64,000 nt of DNA from Pomphorhynchus laevis (GCA_012934845.2 WNNJ02001624.1:1-64000), one strand, 5' to 3'; shown: positions 43,396 to 54,319, numbered from the stretch's first letter. Made by a program: numbers and translations. The notes: generated by a model not told the origin, from the letters alone.

Positions 43396-46150
43396 AAGTC
43401 TTGTGATATATTAAATAGACATTTCCGAGTATTTGCTTACGTGGTAGCATCGGCATTGCTCTTTAAACTAACCATGTGCTTTCCGGATCATCCTAATTTA
43501 ATTCAGCAGGAATTTTACTTGCTGTCGTTGCTTGCTTGCTCACAGTATCCTTTGGAGGATACATTTTTATAATTTTATATCTGACTGTGTTAAACTGTGC
43601 TCTAGTAGCTAATAAGCTTCAGTTTCATAATTGCAGATGTTGCGAAAAACCGGAGTTTGATTACAAGTGAAGCATACTTCTTTATCACTCCTCGACGAGC
43701 TGATGGTAGCCGTCAGCACTCATCAGTGGGGTAAGCTACCAACAGTCGTTTTAGCTGCCTTGTGATATATTAAGTAGGCATTTCCGAGAATTTGCTTACG
43801 TGGTAACATGGGCATTGCTCTTTAAACCATCCATGTGCTTTCCAGACCATTAATTTTATTCGGCAGAAATTTTACTTGCTGTCGTTGCTTGCTTTCTTAC
43901 AGGATCTTTTAAAGGATATATTTTTGTAATTTTTAATCAGATTGTGTTAAACTGTGCTCCGGGAGCTAATAAGCTTCAGTTTTATAATTGTAAATGTTGC
44001 CAAAAACCGGAGTTCGATTACAAGTAGAGCAGACTTCCTAATCACTCCTAGACGAGCTGATGGTAGACGGAGGCACTCATCAGTATGGTGAACTACAATC
44101 AGTCGTTTCGGCTGCTTTGTGATATATTATGAAGGCATCTCCGATAATTTGCTTACGTGGTAGCATCGGCATTGCTCTTTAAACTAACCATGCGCTTTCT
44201 GGATCATCCTAATTTTATTCAGCAGGAATTTTACTTGCTGTCGTTGCTTGCTTTCTCAAAAGATCTTTCGAAGGATACATTTTTATAATTTTATATCAGA
44301 TTGTGTTAAACTGTGCTCCTGGAGCTAATTAGCTTCAGTTTTATAATTGTAAATGTTGCCAAAAACCGGAGTTCGATTACAAGTAGAGCAGACATCCTAA
44401 TCACTCCTAGACGAGCTGATAGTAGCCGGCAGCACTCATCAGTAGAGTGAACTAATATCTGTCGTTTCGGCTGCCTTGTGATATATTAAGAAGATATCTC
44501 CGACCGGATCATCCTAATTTTATTAAGCAGAAATTTTACTTGCTGTCGTCGCTTGCTTTCTCACAGGATCTTTCGAAGGATACATTTTTATAATTTTAAA
44601 TCAGATTGTATTAAACTGTGCTCCGGCAGCTAATAAGCTTCAGTTTCATAATTGCAGATGTTGCAAAAAACCGGAGTTCGATTACAAGTGAAGCATACTT
44701 CCTTATCACTCCTAGACGAGCTTATGGTAGCCGTCAGCACTCATCAGTAAGGTGAACTACCAACAGTCGTTTCGGCTGCCTTGTGATATATTAAGTAGGC
44801 ATTTCCGAGAATTTGCTTCCGTGGTAGCATGGGCATTGCTCTTTAAACCAACCATGTGCTTTCCGGACCATCCTAATTTTATTCGGCAGAAATTTTACTT
44901 GCTGTCGTTGCGTGCTTTTTCAAGGATCCTTTGGAGGATGCATTTTTATAATTTAATATCTGACTATTTTAAACTGTTCTCCGGGAGCTAATAAGCTTCT
45001 GTTTTATAATCTTAGATTTTGCCAAAAACCGGAATTCGATTACATGTTGAGCAGACTTCTTAATCACTCCTAGACAATCTGATGGTAGCCGGCAGCACTC
45101 ATCAGTAGGGTGAACTACCATCAGTAGTTTCGGCTGCCTTCTGATATATTAAGAAGGCATTTCCGAGAATTTGCTTACGTGGTAGCATTGGGTATTGCTC
45201 TTTAAACTAACCATGTGCTTTTCAGATCATCCTAATTTTATTCAGCAGGAATATTACTTGCTGTCGTGGCTTGCTTTCTTACAGGATCCTTTTAAGGATA
45301 AATTTTTGTAATTTTTAATCAGATTGTGTTAAACTGTGCTCCGGGAGCAAATAAGCTTCAGTTTTATAATTGTATAAGTTGCCAAAAGCCGGAGTTCGAT
45401 TACAAGTAGAGCAGACTTCCTAATCACTCCTAGATGAGGTGATGGTAGACGGAGGCACTCATCAGTATGGTGAACTACAATCAGTCGTTTCGGCTGCTTT
45501 GTGATATATTATGAAGGCATCTCCGAGAATTTGCTTACGTGGTAGCATCGGCATTGCTCTTTAAACTAACCATGCGCTTTCTGAATCATCCTAATTTTAT
45601 TCAGCAGGAATTTTACTTGCTGTCGTTGCTTGCTTTCTCACAGGATCCTTTGAAGGATACATTTTTATAATTTTAAATCAGATTGTGTTAAACTGTGCTC
45701 CTGGAGCTAATTAGCTTCAGTTTTATTATTGTAAATGTTGCCAAAAATCGGAGTTCGGTTACAAGTAGAGCAGACCTCATAATCACTCCTAGACGAGCTG
45801 ATAGTAGCCGGCACCACTCATCAGTGGTGTGAATTATCAACAGTCTTTTCGGCTGCCTTGTGATATATTAAGAAGGTATTTCCGAGAATTTGCTTACCTG
45901 GTAGCATGGACATTGCTCTTTTAACTAACCATGTGCTTTCCGGATCATCCTAATTTTATTAAGCAGGAATTTTACTTGCTGTCGTTGCTTGCTTTCTCAC
46001 AGTATCCTTTGGCGGATACATTTTTGTAATTTCATATCTAGCTGTGTTAAACTGTTCTCCTGGAGCTAATAAGCTTCAGTTTCATAATTGTAGATGTTGC
46101 AAAACCGAAGTTCGATTACATGCAGAGCAGACTTCCTTATCACTCCTAGA
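43396..46150. repeat. ~359-bp tandem repeat, about 7.5 copies
   Basis: Monomers share GTGATATATTAAG, ATTTCCGAGAATTTGCTTAC, the paired CCTTTGGAGGATAC hairpin and GGAGTTCGATTACAAG. Spacing of the ACTCATCAGT box: 43,720, 44,078, 44,437, 44,741, 45,100, 45,460, 45,819, so mostly 357-360. One monomer (about 44,490) has lost ~55 bp. It starts directly against the 5' side of the PLE. Open frames inside are incidental. Confidence 0.95.
45079..45138 (-). promoter_or_regulatory. Predicted pseudoknot in the 359-bp repeat (representative)
   Basis: On the minus strand GGCAGC (45,138-45,133) pairs with GCTGCC (45,096-45,091). CTGATGGTAG (45,124-45,115) pairs with CTACCATCAG (45,088-45,079). The helices interlock. 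CGAAAC follows the first strand and CTGATGAG precedes the third, so the hammerhead boxes flank stem 1 in permuted order. Confidence 0.6.
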
Positions 46151-46410
46151 AAAATGTATCCTCCAAAGGATCCTGTGAGAAAGCAAGTAAAATTCCTGCC
46201 GAATAAAATTAGGATGGTCCGCAAAGCACGTGGTTAGTTTAGAGAGGCAATGTCCATGCTACCACGTTAGCAAATTCTCGGAAATGCCTATTTATATATC
46301 ACAAGGCAGCCGAAACGACTGATGTTAGTTCACCCTAATGATGTGTGCTGCCGGCTATCATCAGCTCGCCTAGGAGTGATAATGAAATCTGCTCTACTTG
46401 TTGCGTGTGT
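46150..46410. repeat. Inverted partial monomer of the 359-bp repeat
   Basis: AAAAATGTATCCTCCAAAGG onward is the reverse complement of the preceding monomers. It carries GGCAGCCGAAACGACTGATG on the + strand. The head-to-head junction is at about 46,150. Confidence 0.9.
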
Positions 46411-46654
46411 GGACCTTCTAGTTATTCTTTATATAAGGCACAAATGCTTATCCGTTTATTACGAGGCCACTGAATTTCTTACAGGATTCCAAAAGGAATG
46501 CGTCATTTTATAAATTGTTATTGCTAAAACTCGCTTCAAACTGTGATCTAGGAGTTAAAGCTGGCTACGATTGATTTTTAATCCATATTTGCTGCTTAAT
46601 AACTGGACTTTGATCATCAGCTCTATCCGTCTAATGTATTACTCCGAGAAGTTT

Positions 46655-46713
46655 CTAACCACCCAGCAGTCATCGTCAGTCGGATGAAGTGGTTAGGGTA
46701 CGTTTCGACTGCT
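46655..46713 (-). promoter_or_regulatory. Predicted pseudoknot in the 390-bp repeat, copy 1
   Basis: AGCAGTC (46,713-46,707) with GACTGCT (46,671-46,665), and CTAACCAC (46,696-46,689) with GTGGTTAG (46,662-46,655). GAAAC follows the first strand; CTGACGATGA lies before the third. Confidence 0.65.
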
Positions 46714-47047
46714 TTGGTGATAACCATTAAGACACTTGCAATTCCTCACGATGCTATACGAAACTCAGGTGCAGAAGTGTTTTTACTGGCTTATTTCGTG
46801 TGTGTATCTTTTAGTTATTCTTTATATAAGGCACAAATGCGTATCCGTTGGTTACGAGGGCACCGAATTTCTCACAGGATTCCAAAAGGAATGCGTCATT
46901 TTATAAATTGTTATTGCGAAAAATCGCTTGAATTTGTGGTTCAGGATCCAAAGCTGGCTACGATTAATTTTTAATCCATATTTGCTGCTAAATAACTTGA
47001 CTTCGATCATCAGTTCCATCAGTCTTATGGATCACTCCGAGACGTTC

Positions 47048-47105
47048 CTAAACACCCAGCAGTCATTGTCAGTCGGATGAAGTGTTTAGGGTACGTTTGA
47101 CTGCT
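47048..47105 (-). promoter_or_regulatory. Predicted pseudoknot in the 390-bp repeat, copy 2
   Basis: Same layout as copy 1, but helix 2 is CTAAACAC/GTGTTTAG: a C-G pair in copy 1 is an A-T pair here, a compensatory change. Helix 1 is unchanged. Confidence 0.65.
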
Positions 47106-47458
47106 TTTGTAATAACTATAAAGACACCAGCAATTCCTCGCAATGCTAGACGAAGCTCATGTGCAGAAAGCGTTTTCATTGACCTGTTGCGTTTGTTGAT
47201 CTTCTATTTTTTCTTTGTATAAGGCACAATAGCGTATCCGTTGATTACGAGGGCGTTGAATTTTTTACAGGATTCCAAAAGGAATGCGTCATTTTATAGA
47301 TTGTTATTGCAAAAAATCGCTTGAAAAAAATCGCTTGAATATTTTCGAGAAATATTTTTATATATTTGTCGAAAATATTTATTTTTTCGAAAACAAAAAT
47401 ATATATGTATATATAGCGTTAATTTTAAAACCTGACGAAAAAGCAGCTAGTATTTATT

Positions 47459-47488
47459 GACGTTTCGGCTTGTTAGCCTTTTTCAATT
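47459..47488 (-). other. PLE-type tail hairpin
   Basis: Minus strand: ATTGAAAAAGGCTAACA followed by AGCCGAAACGTCAA. Hairpin GGCT-AACA-AGCC then GAAAC, the common 3' end of many PLEs. No coding part adjoins it. Confidence 0.5.
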
Positions 47489-47489
47489 G

Positions 47490-48270
47490 TAACAATTTAT
47501 TAGAATCAAGACAATTTTTATCTTTTGACAACCTTTAACTTTTTTCTGTGACTTTTGAAAAAGAGCATTTCAAAGAAAAATTTCTTAAATACTAGTCGCA
47601 AAAAGTTCGTAAACTGATAACTTGCCTATTAAAATATATCTATTTATATCAGGGGATTTATTTGTTGCTGCATCGTGTCGTTTGTTGGATTCTCAAAAGA
47701 TTTCGGCATTTATATCTTACAGTTTGAATAAAAAAATGTTTGATATGAACGGGTCTTTTTCCTTTCACATATGACATCGTTGACAGCACATTTGATCGTC
47801 GCTACAACCTCATGACAAAAGTCGATTCCTTAGTTGGAGAGCTTCCGTTCACGGTTTTTATTCAACGTTTAGCTGTCAGAAAACTATAGTGCACACCAAT
47901 AAATAAAACTGCAGATGGTATTTCTGCAAAAGCAATTTCAGCCCCTCCATCATGTTTTCACGTGCCGTGTTTTAAAATAGATGTCTCTCAAAGAAGTCAA
48001 TTTCTTTCAGATTTATAGAAAATTTTGATATTTTTTAAACGTGAAATTTTGCACTTCCCAAGCCGAAAGGCGGACTGTAAATTACAAAAATCTCCTCATT
48101 TTTATTTATTATTATTCAAAAATATATATTTTAATTATTTAATTTTTCTGAAAGAAAATATTTATTACACAAAATTACACTGAACACAAGACAAATCAAA
48201 TAGTTAAATACTAGACAAAACCTTTGACCCCATTATAAATACATTCTAACTGTAACTCTTCAGACCTATG
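47490..48270. other. No gene seen
   Basis: AT-rich DNA between the PLE tail and the CXC-finger element. Only short frames. Confidence 0.45.
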
Positions 48271-48279
48271 ACGACGACA

Positions 48280-48807
48280 TCAAAAACACCAATAATTTGA
48301 TTTTATTAGACCAAACCCGGTCTTTCGACGTAACGTAGCGATACAATCACTGTAGTTATTGTCCCCTCTTAAAGCCTGTATTGACGCTATTCTCTTAAGC
48401 AATGCATGTGACTCTCTACTGATTCCGTCAGACGATGAAAAAATAACCAGAATAAAAGAAGCACGATCGACCCTAGATACTCGCTCTAAATATTTGGCCT
48501 GCTTTCTGTTGTGATGATACTCAAACAAACTATGAGGGCTTCGATTGGCATACGATGGAGCATGAACGTTATAAACGTAAATGTATAGAAAAGACTGCTC
48601 TGTCGAATCCCCGTACAAACCACTGCATGCAACATCAAGGCGTGCATTCATATCCTTACACGTTGTTATTCTATCAAAATTGTAAGAAGACTCAACAGGA
48701 AGTAGGACTGGCTCAATTTCAATAGCCTTACATGTTGCAGATAACATACCTGCAATAATGTCGCGCACCACATTATGTCGAACAATTGTAAATCCTCTGT
48801 TTTGCAA
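48280..48807 (-). pseudogene. PD-(D/E)XK-like C-terminal domain
   Basis: 175 residues: FTIVRHNVVRDIIAGML, CKAIEIEPVLLP, ARLDVACSGLYG, YIYVYNVHAPSYANRSPHSL, YHHNRKQAKYLERVSRVDRA and FILVIFSSSDGISRESHALL. The RHNxVRD, EPxL, ARLD(V/I) and (D/Y)VxVxNP series fits a restriction-nuclease-like fold (D and ExK-like residues partly changed here). The domain is open from end to end. Confidence 0.7.
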
Positions 48808-48869
48808 GATAGTTTGTGCGATACGTTGTTAAGTTATCCACAAACACATTTTGTCAGAGCATCTTTTAA

Positions 48870-49145
48870 TTACCATCCATATCTAGCATCAAGCCCATCA
48901 TAAAACTGATGATTATTTAGACAATACTGCCTATCTTTGCTAATCCTTGAAGATAACCAGGTTGATGCGCCTTTTTCTGATGCATGAATTAAGGCATTTT
49001 TTGTGTAATTATCCAGTTCTGCAATAATCTTACTGTGTTTTAAATCGTTAATGATCTTCTTTTCACCCCGAATTCCGATATTCACCAGTGTTTGTTTCTC
49101 AAGTAATTCTTGTCCTACGTATCCATTTAATAAAGGTAAACACAT
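48870..49145 (-). pseudogene. Post-RT segment
   Basis: 91 residues with KHSKIIAELDNYTKNALIHA and WLSSRISKDRQYCLNNHQFY, matching the helical region between RT and nuclease in related proteins (WLxxxPxxxxxxxLxxxxFxDAxxxRYG). It ends DARYGW, as expected. Confidence 0.65.
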
Positions 49146-49445
49146 TTGTTTAGATCAATTCTATTCCTGAATTGCCAGTTCGCAAGGATTTAAAATCCCC
49201 GTGCCTCCGCTAGATGTAGGAAGTTCAACTAATTGCCATATGTCCTCCGTAATTTCACTCATCTCTATTTTCCCTGGCAATAAGCTTTTTCTAATTTTCA
49301 ATTCTAGTAATTGTAACCATGATTTTTCACATTTGCACGCACGAAAAACATATGTCTATTTATGTTGTAACGCAAAGATTAAAGCTAGATACGTCTGTTG
49401 AACACATGTTTCGGATATTTCCGATAAGCGTCTAACCATCTTACT

Positions 49446-49922
49446 CTATTTATCAACCTTATGTTCCACCCATTTCCGCTCATAGTCGTCATATCCGATT
49501 GGACACCCAAGAACTTCAGCGCCTAGGTGTGAAACTAGAATTTCACTACCCGCAAATATTGACCTTGCTATATCATTATTAGAGCGAGAGATTAACTGGC
49601 ATTTCTGAGTATTGATGTAAAAACCATAATACGGACCAATGTCCTTCATCATTTCAAGATATTGGTAAAGAACACCCGCCTCCCCAATGCAAGATACATC
49701 ATCTGCATACCACATCTGTTGGACAGACGGAAAGGCCTCCTTCAAACGCAATATTAAAGGAATTGTAGAAGCAGCAAATGCAACCATAGACAGAGGAGAA
49801 ATAATCCGACGATACACCTCGCCCACCTCTATGGGTCGGATTCTGTTATTCTTTGCAACTGCGATTAACCTGGAGGCTACAAGTGCTGTAGTTGAAACTT
49901 TTGGGTACAATACCTGATACAA
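49446..49922 (-). pseudogene. RT palm with YADD
   Basis: 158 residues: NRIRPIEVGEVYRRIISPLS (fingers), QQMWYADDVSCIGEAG (catalytic YADD), then YYGFYINTQKCQLISR and HLGAEVLGCPIGYDDYE. The wording YADD...KIGPxYGYxxNxxKxxL is specific to this retroelement family. Part of the fingers and motif A are absent. Confidence 0.8.
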
Positions 49923-50009
49923 GTCTTCTTGTTAAACCGGCCAAGGCATCAGCCAACGCCATTGAATCTCTATCAAAAGAAGTTAACATTTGTTTCCATG
50001 TAGAGGCAT

Positions 50010-50285
50010 CTACCCCAGAGGGTCCTGCGGAACCGCGAGTGCGTCAAGCCTCTGTAATAATACTCTCAGCATCAATCTTGTCACACCTTCTACATATACG
50101 CGATCTCCTTCTGGATGTTTGCTTTCCAGCAACTGTCGTACGGTTGAAGATCCTATGAAATCATCAGGATTCAGATATGATCCACCTGAAGCGTCTTCCA
50201 AAGATTTTATTGCTGCTTTGGTATCACACTTTTGCATAGATCGTCTAAACGCTACTTTCCAATTAATCTGAGCTTGTATACTCAC
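50010..50285 (-). pseudogene. Segment between finger and RT
   Basis: 91 residues with KSLEDASGGSYLNPDDFIGS, RQLLESKHP and [20 protein letters not shown]. The family has a comparable helical region before the RT fingers. Placed by context. Confidence 0.5.
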
Positions 50286-50384
50286 TCCAATTATCGGAAT
50301 TCCACCTCTCGATACGCCTTTTCATAGCCTGTCTTATCAAACTAACCTTCGTAGACTTTAATCTTTGAAGAATGCATTGACTCA

Positions 50385-50777
50385 CTATTGTGACTTTTTG
50401 CAGTGCACTACCATATCCATATCCAAACAGGCTTCCTTAATCAACTGCGTCAAGACATTGATGAATAACTTACTTTTATTGCACCTCGGCAAATTAAATT
50501 GATTTGGTTTCCATTTTGAAATTTCTTCATAAACTGTTCCTAATACAAATTCGTTAGCATGCCCTTCCATACTGGGCATTGTGCCATTTATAATGTATAA
50601 AACTTCGGAACTCACGCTATTACTCTGAACAACCAATGTATTTTTATTGCAACAATTTGGGGCAGCGCAGTTAAAACATCGTTTATTACTCTTTGCACAG
50701 CTACAACCTTTGCAACGCGCTGCAGGACCGTTACATGTACAGCATTTTACAACCACATCACGTTTTCCTTTGGTCAT
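50385..50777 (-). pseudogene. CXC-type Cys-rich N-terminal domain
   Basis: 130 residues. CNGPAARCKGCSCAKSNKRC followed by CAAPNCCN is a tesmin-like CXC zinc-binding motif. The rest has FVLGTVYEEISKWKPNQFNL. In this family the finger heads the protein, consistent with the first ATG at 50,777. Likely nucleic-acid binding. Confidence 0.75.
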
Positions 50778-50821
50778 TTTTCAACCTCAAATTTTTCAAC
50801 CAATCAATTTTTTAACCGATA

Positions 50822-50905
50822 GTTGTTGTCGATGGTTGTCGTCGAACGTTGTCGTCGATGGTTGTCGTCTATGGTTGTCGTCGATGATTGTCGATTGTCG
50901 TCAAT
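50822..50905. repeat. Short tandem repeat of a 12-bp GGTTGTCGTCGA-like unit
   Basis: Six to seven imperfect units just upstream of the CXC-finger element. Minisatellite. Confidence 0.85.
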
Positions 50906-51039
50906 GTTGGAATGTAAGTATATTAGATGTAAGTAGTTAATAGAGATAACAAGATAGTTTAAACTTTTAATTATTTAATTATTTATTGTTTTATTATTAA
51001 ATTTTTATTTAGCATTATTTTTAATTTATAAACGATATA

Positions 51040-51670
51040 AAATTCCGAGAATCAGTTAGCTGATCTTATTATCAAATTATGCTACCAGCAACATAAGCTT
51101 ATTTATTGATGTATCAGAAAATAAGTATTTGCATTTAGGTAAAAATGAGCGGACTGTTCGCTAGAGCGATTTCACCTATTACTCCAATGCAAATGCTATC
51201 AATGAACAATGTCCGCCTTACTCAATTGCCTATAGATCAACCGAATTCATCTAGTTTAGCATGTTGTTACGATAATTGGTGTGTATGTCTACAAATTGGT
51301 AACATATGTTATTACAATACATGCAGCTTTACTTGATATTCTTTACGATTTATATTTTTAAACTCTAATTTCGGTAAACATTGTAAAGATAATTTTAAAA
51401 ATTTTAAAGTATAATTAAATATATCTGAAATGTATAATATATCTGAAATATATAGGCTTTTATTTTAAATTTCAATTTTTTATTATAACGTAATATAAGT
51501 TATAAAATCTTATAACAAGTATTTATAATTATCTATTATCTGATTATTAAACTTTGATTTATTGATTTTGCGTTATCGTTCTTATTTATTTTTATTTATT
51601 TGATTTAATTTGTTTCTTTATTTTTTATTTTATAATTATATTAAATGCGTAGACTCAATTAGCTAAATTG
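51040..51670 (+). repeat. Block bounded by Naiad-like PLE end motifs, with a small ORF
   Basis: TCAGTTAGCTGA at 51,052-51,063 and the diverged GCGTAGACTCAATTAGCTA at 51,648-51,666 bound about 600 bp. The second end, with TTATCTGATTATTAAA, matches 25.8-25.95 kb. A 63-residue frame at 51,145-51,336 (MSGLFARAISPITPMQM, then Cys-rich) has no recognisable family. The stretch 51,457-51,530 recurs at 62,295-62,375. Confidence 0.55.
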
Positions 51671-51741
51671 ATTATTAAAGTGTTTATATTGTTTATTAGT
51701 GGAGAGAGTGAAATAGAATTTTTTTATTTTAAATATCGAAT

Positions 51742-51770
51742 TTTCGATATCCACCTGATGTTATCATCAG
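51742..51770 (-). other. PLE-type tail with CTGATGA and GAAA
   Basis: Minus strand: CTGATGATAACATCAGG, TGGATATC, GAAAATTCG. Both boxes intact, only a weak 4-bp GATA/TATC stem II. It lies next to the RT-endonuclease fragment at 51.8-52.8 kb. Confidence 0.45.
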
Positions 51771-51829
51771 GATGAAATTGCACAAAATATTTTTACTATT
51801 TATTGGAGATCCAGCTTCAATATTGTTAA

Positions 51830-52800
51830 CTCGCATTCATGAGTAAATAAGAGTGCGCCCGATTATCTCATGAAACTTTTTTCAATCTTCTACCGATTTC
51901 ACTGCAAAGAGATTTTACAGACTTATCCAGTGCCCACGGAAAAACAGTGACACCGTCGGGACGGCGACCATCTAACCTACACGGATTGAATGGTTCCAGA
52001 ATATTTGAAGAGTTCGTTGATTTCAAAGCTCTGCTGATAATTTGATTGAGTTCAGCATGACGTGAGAATCGGCCTGCTGATCTCCTACAGGCAAGACCAT
52101 GTCGGCCTGTCGCGTCTACAATTACACCGTAACGGCATTAATGAGGGGTACAGACAAGAAGACTGAGTCTCAGGGAAATGGCAATTCTCACCGCCTTATC
52201 CCCTAACCGGGTTCCTGGGCAGAAATTGGTAGCGCATTGAGCCAAGAACCTGACTCTTGTGTTAAGACAGCGATCCATCTTATTTTGGAAGCATCATCCT
52301 GCAAACCTAAAGATATTCTACTGTTGTATCTGCTTGATTAGGGTAAATCCCATACGCACTGCTTGGTATCATTTACATGTGCTAAGATTTTCCCTGTTTT
52401 GGATATCCATTCCTGAAGTCCAATACAATAGTGCCGACATAGTGGTTGAAAGCTCAATCCCAAAAGGCACCCAACGTTGACACGGGAAGCACAATAAGAC
52501 GATAAAACGGCAGATAGGGCAGCATCAATTGTGTTACGAATCCGATACCCCCATATAATACAGGAAGTGCGGCTTAGGGCAATCTTCCTTTGTAAAGTGT
52601 CAGTTAAGAATACGTGCAAGATATCTCCTCAGCATAGAATCCAGCTTTTGCAGCTCATCAGGGTGTTCGAAAAATGGGGCTGAGCGTAGTTTGCAAAGGA
52701 GCTTGGGCATATATAAGCAGTTTTTGAATAGGAACAATGTTTCATGGGCACCAAGCTCACATTAACGCTGACCTAAAACCTCCAATTGCGGTAAGATCCT
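51830..52800 (-). pseudogene. RT-endonuclease element fragment (RPDG family)
   Basis: Minus-strand reading: SGSWLNALPISAQ, AVRIAISLRLSLLVCTPH, an in-frame stop, CRYGVIVDATGRHGLACRRS, AGRFSRHAELNQIISRAL, LEPFNPCRLDGRRPDGVTVF and PWALDKS. This is the same domain as at 39.5-39.95 and 55.6-56 kb but a different, better-preserved family member. The Cys pair, GRHGLAC, HAELNxII and RPDGVT boxes are all present. The RT part is not seen. Confidence 0.75.
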
Positions 52801-53100
52801 ACGCTAATCTATTTTAATTTTTAAATTAATTAATATAAAAAATAAATATCAACACAATTTAATAGAATAACATAAAACTAAAAACAATGAATTAAAAATA
52901 TTAAAAGACATTAGTAAAACAATTATATAAAACCACTAATACATTTATACAGTACATAAATGAAAATTGCAATTATAGTAAAACAATTATACAACAATTA
53001 AATTAATTCAAAAACAACTAAGAATTTCATTTATAAAATGTTTGTTATTAATTAAATATCTGGCTTATTATTAGGCATCATTATATTTATATTCTTGTGC
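52800..53100. other. AT-rich, no gene
   Basis: No open frame or recognised repeat. Confidence 0.5.
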
Positions 53101-53129
53101 ATAAAATATGCTTCTTGTATTTTCCCTTC

Positions 53130-54010
53130 TAAAACATTATTTTTTAACTGAAATCAGTTGACCACTTTCAAAGTTTATTCTATGGTTATTGCTCAAGTAG
53201 AGATCTATTACAACCCCAGATCTTGTTGCTCTTTTAATTGAATATTTGTGTTTGTCCATACGTTTATTTTAATTTTCGCCCTGATTGACATATATAAATC
53301 TAATCACAACCTTCACATTATATTTTATATACAACACCATCCTTATTGTAAATTGGTTTTCGTTTAAACATATTTTTTGGGCATATTTTGATTATATACA
53401 ACTATGTTTGGTGTGCCATTTTTAGAACTCTTTATGTGATTAATTATTCTGCCATCCCAGTTATCACTAATATAGGGTATACCTATATATTTTATTTCGA
53501 GTTTAGGTCCTATCAATTTTTTCCTCGTACTATTTCCTCTAAAATATATTTTTTAATAGCCCAAGTAGGATATCCAGTACTTATGTGACGTCCTGTAATT
53601 ATATCATCCCTTTTCCATTTAAGAGAGCTACTAGATCAGATGATCTTCGATCTCAAGAAAAGTAAGGAAGCTGCAGAAATTCCCATTTTCTAGGAATATT
53701 ACTTTCCCAGCTTACAATATTGAGATAGCTACCAATCTTTTGGGAAACGTCAGTTTCTACATTTTGTGTAGGAGATCTTATTATCTTAATATCAAGAAAT
53801 GATATCATAAAATCTTCTTCATTCATTAATGTCCACTGAATATTTAAGTCAGCATTGTTTAATGAATCTAAGAAACGATATGGGCTAAACGATATTCGAA
53901 CGTGGAATAATATTTTCTAACTTTGTGATATATACCCGTCTGCCGTTTTGACGGTTAAGCTTTGAACATTTGCTCCCAGCAGTTTTTTATATAGGGGTAT
54001 ATCGATATCA
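53130..54010 (-). pseudogene. Old PLE remnant: RT palm end and GIY-YIG
   Basis: Minus strand: LNNADLNIQWTLMNEED and FMISFLDIKI (palm end, about 53,870-53,750), GYPTWAIKKYILEEIVRGKN, then IPYISDNWDGRIINHIKSS and, after breaks, DGVVYKI and CEGCD with IYICQSGRKLK (about 53,300-53,230). The order and the VVYKIxCxxCD...I(G/C)QxGRxLK pattern identify a canonical PLE. Many interruptions; older than the other PLE copies. Confidence 0.7.
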
Positions 54011-54319
54011 AAACGGTTGACGTTTTTGACATATGTATAAAAGTCTTGTAGAATTTGAACCAGGTGTTAACATTCTTACCAGGTGAACCCAAACGGAGTT
54101 TGGATTTACCTGGTAAAACCCAATAATGTTTTTTAAAACAAGCTATATTTCACCATTATGTCACTATTGTGTAAGGTCTATAAAAATATGTAATCAAATA
54201 ATACTAAACAAATTTCGTTTTATAATTCATACCACTGTAACAATACTGACAAAAGTATAAATTATTAAAATTAGAAATAAATTTGATAGTACGTATATCT
54301 ATAATTAGACGAATAAAAT

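Larger units (their letters stand above)
46410..47330. repeat. ~390-bp tandem repeat, about 2.3 copies, related to the 359-bp family
   Basis: TTCTTTATATAAGGCACAAA recurs at 46,424, 46,812 and (variant) 47,210. Similar to the 359-bp family only around the pseudoknot block (CACAAGGCAG.CGAAAC and CTCGG.GGAGT.AT). Frames such as 46,684-46,974 are incidental. Confidence 0.88.
48280..50777 (-). mobile_element. CXC-finger reverse transcriptase element with PD-(D/E)XK-like C-terminus, decayed
   Basis: From the 5' side (right): a Cys-rich N-terminus (50,777-50,385), a middle piece (50,285-50,010), RT with the YADD box (49,922-49,446), a post-RT piece (49,145-48,870) and a C-terminal nuclease-like domain (48,807-48,280). 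Proteins with this order are common in sponges, cnidarians and other invertebrates. I treat it as a non-LTR-type retroelement, clade uncertain. Pieces lie in several frames, so it is inactive. Confidence 0.75.

Noticed and set aside
43680-45140. A complete type II hammerhead in the 359-bp repeat
   Set aside because: Boxes and stem II fit, but stems I and III cannot both be closed in the 24 bases between them. Kept as a pseudoknot with hammerhead-like boxes.
43396-47330. Coding genes within the 359/390-bp repeats (for example 44,752-44,991 and 46,684-46,974)
   Set aside because: The frames follow the tandem repeat unit and are not conserved between monomers.
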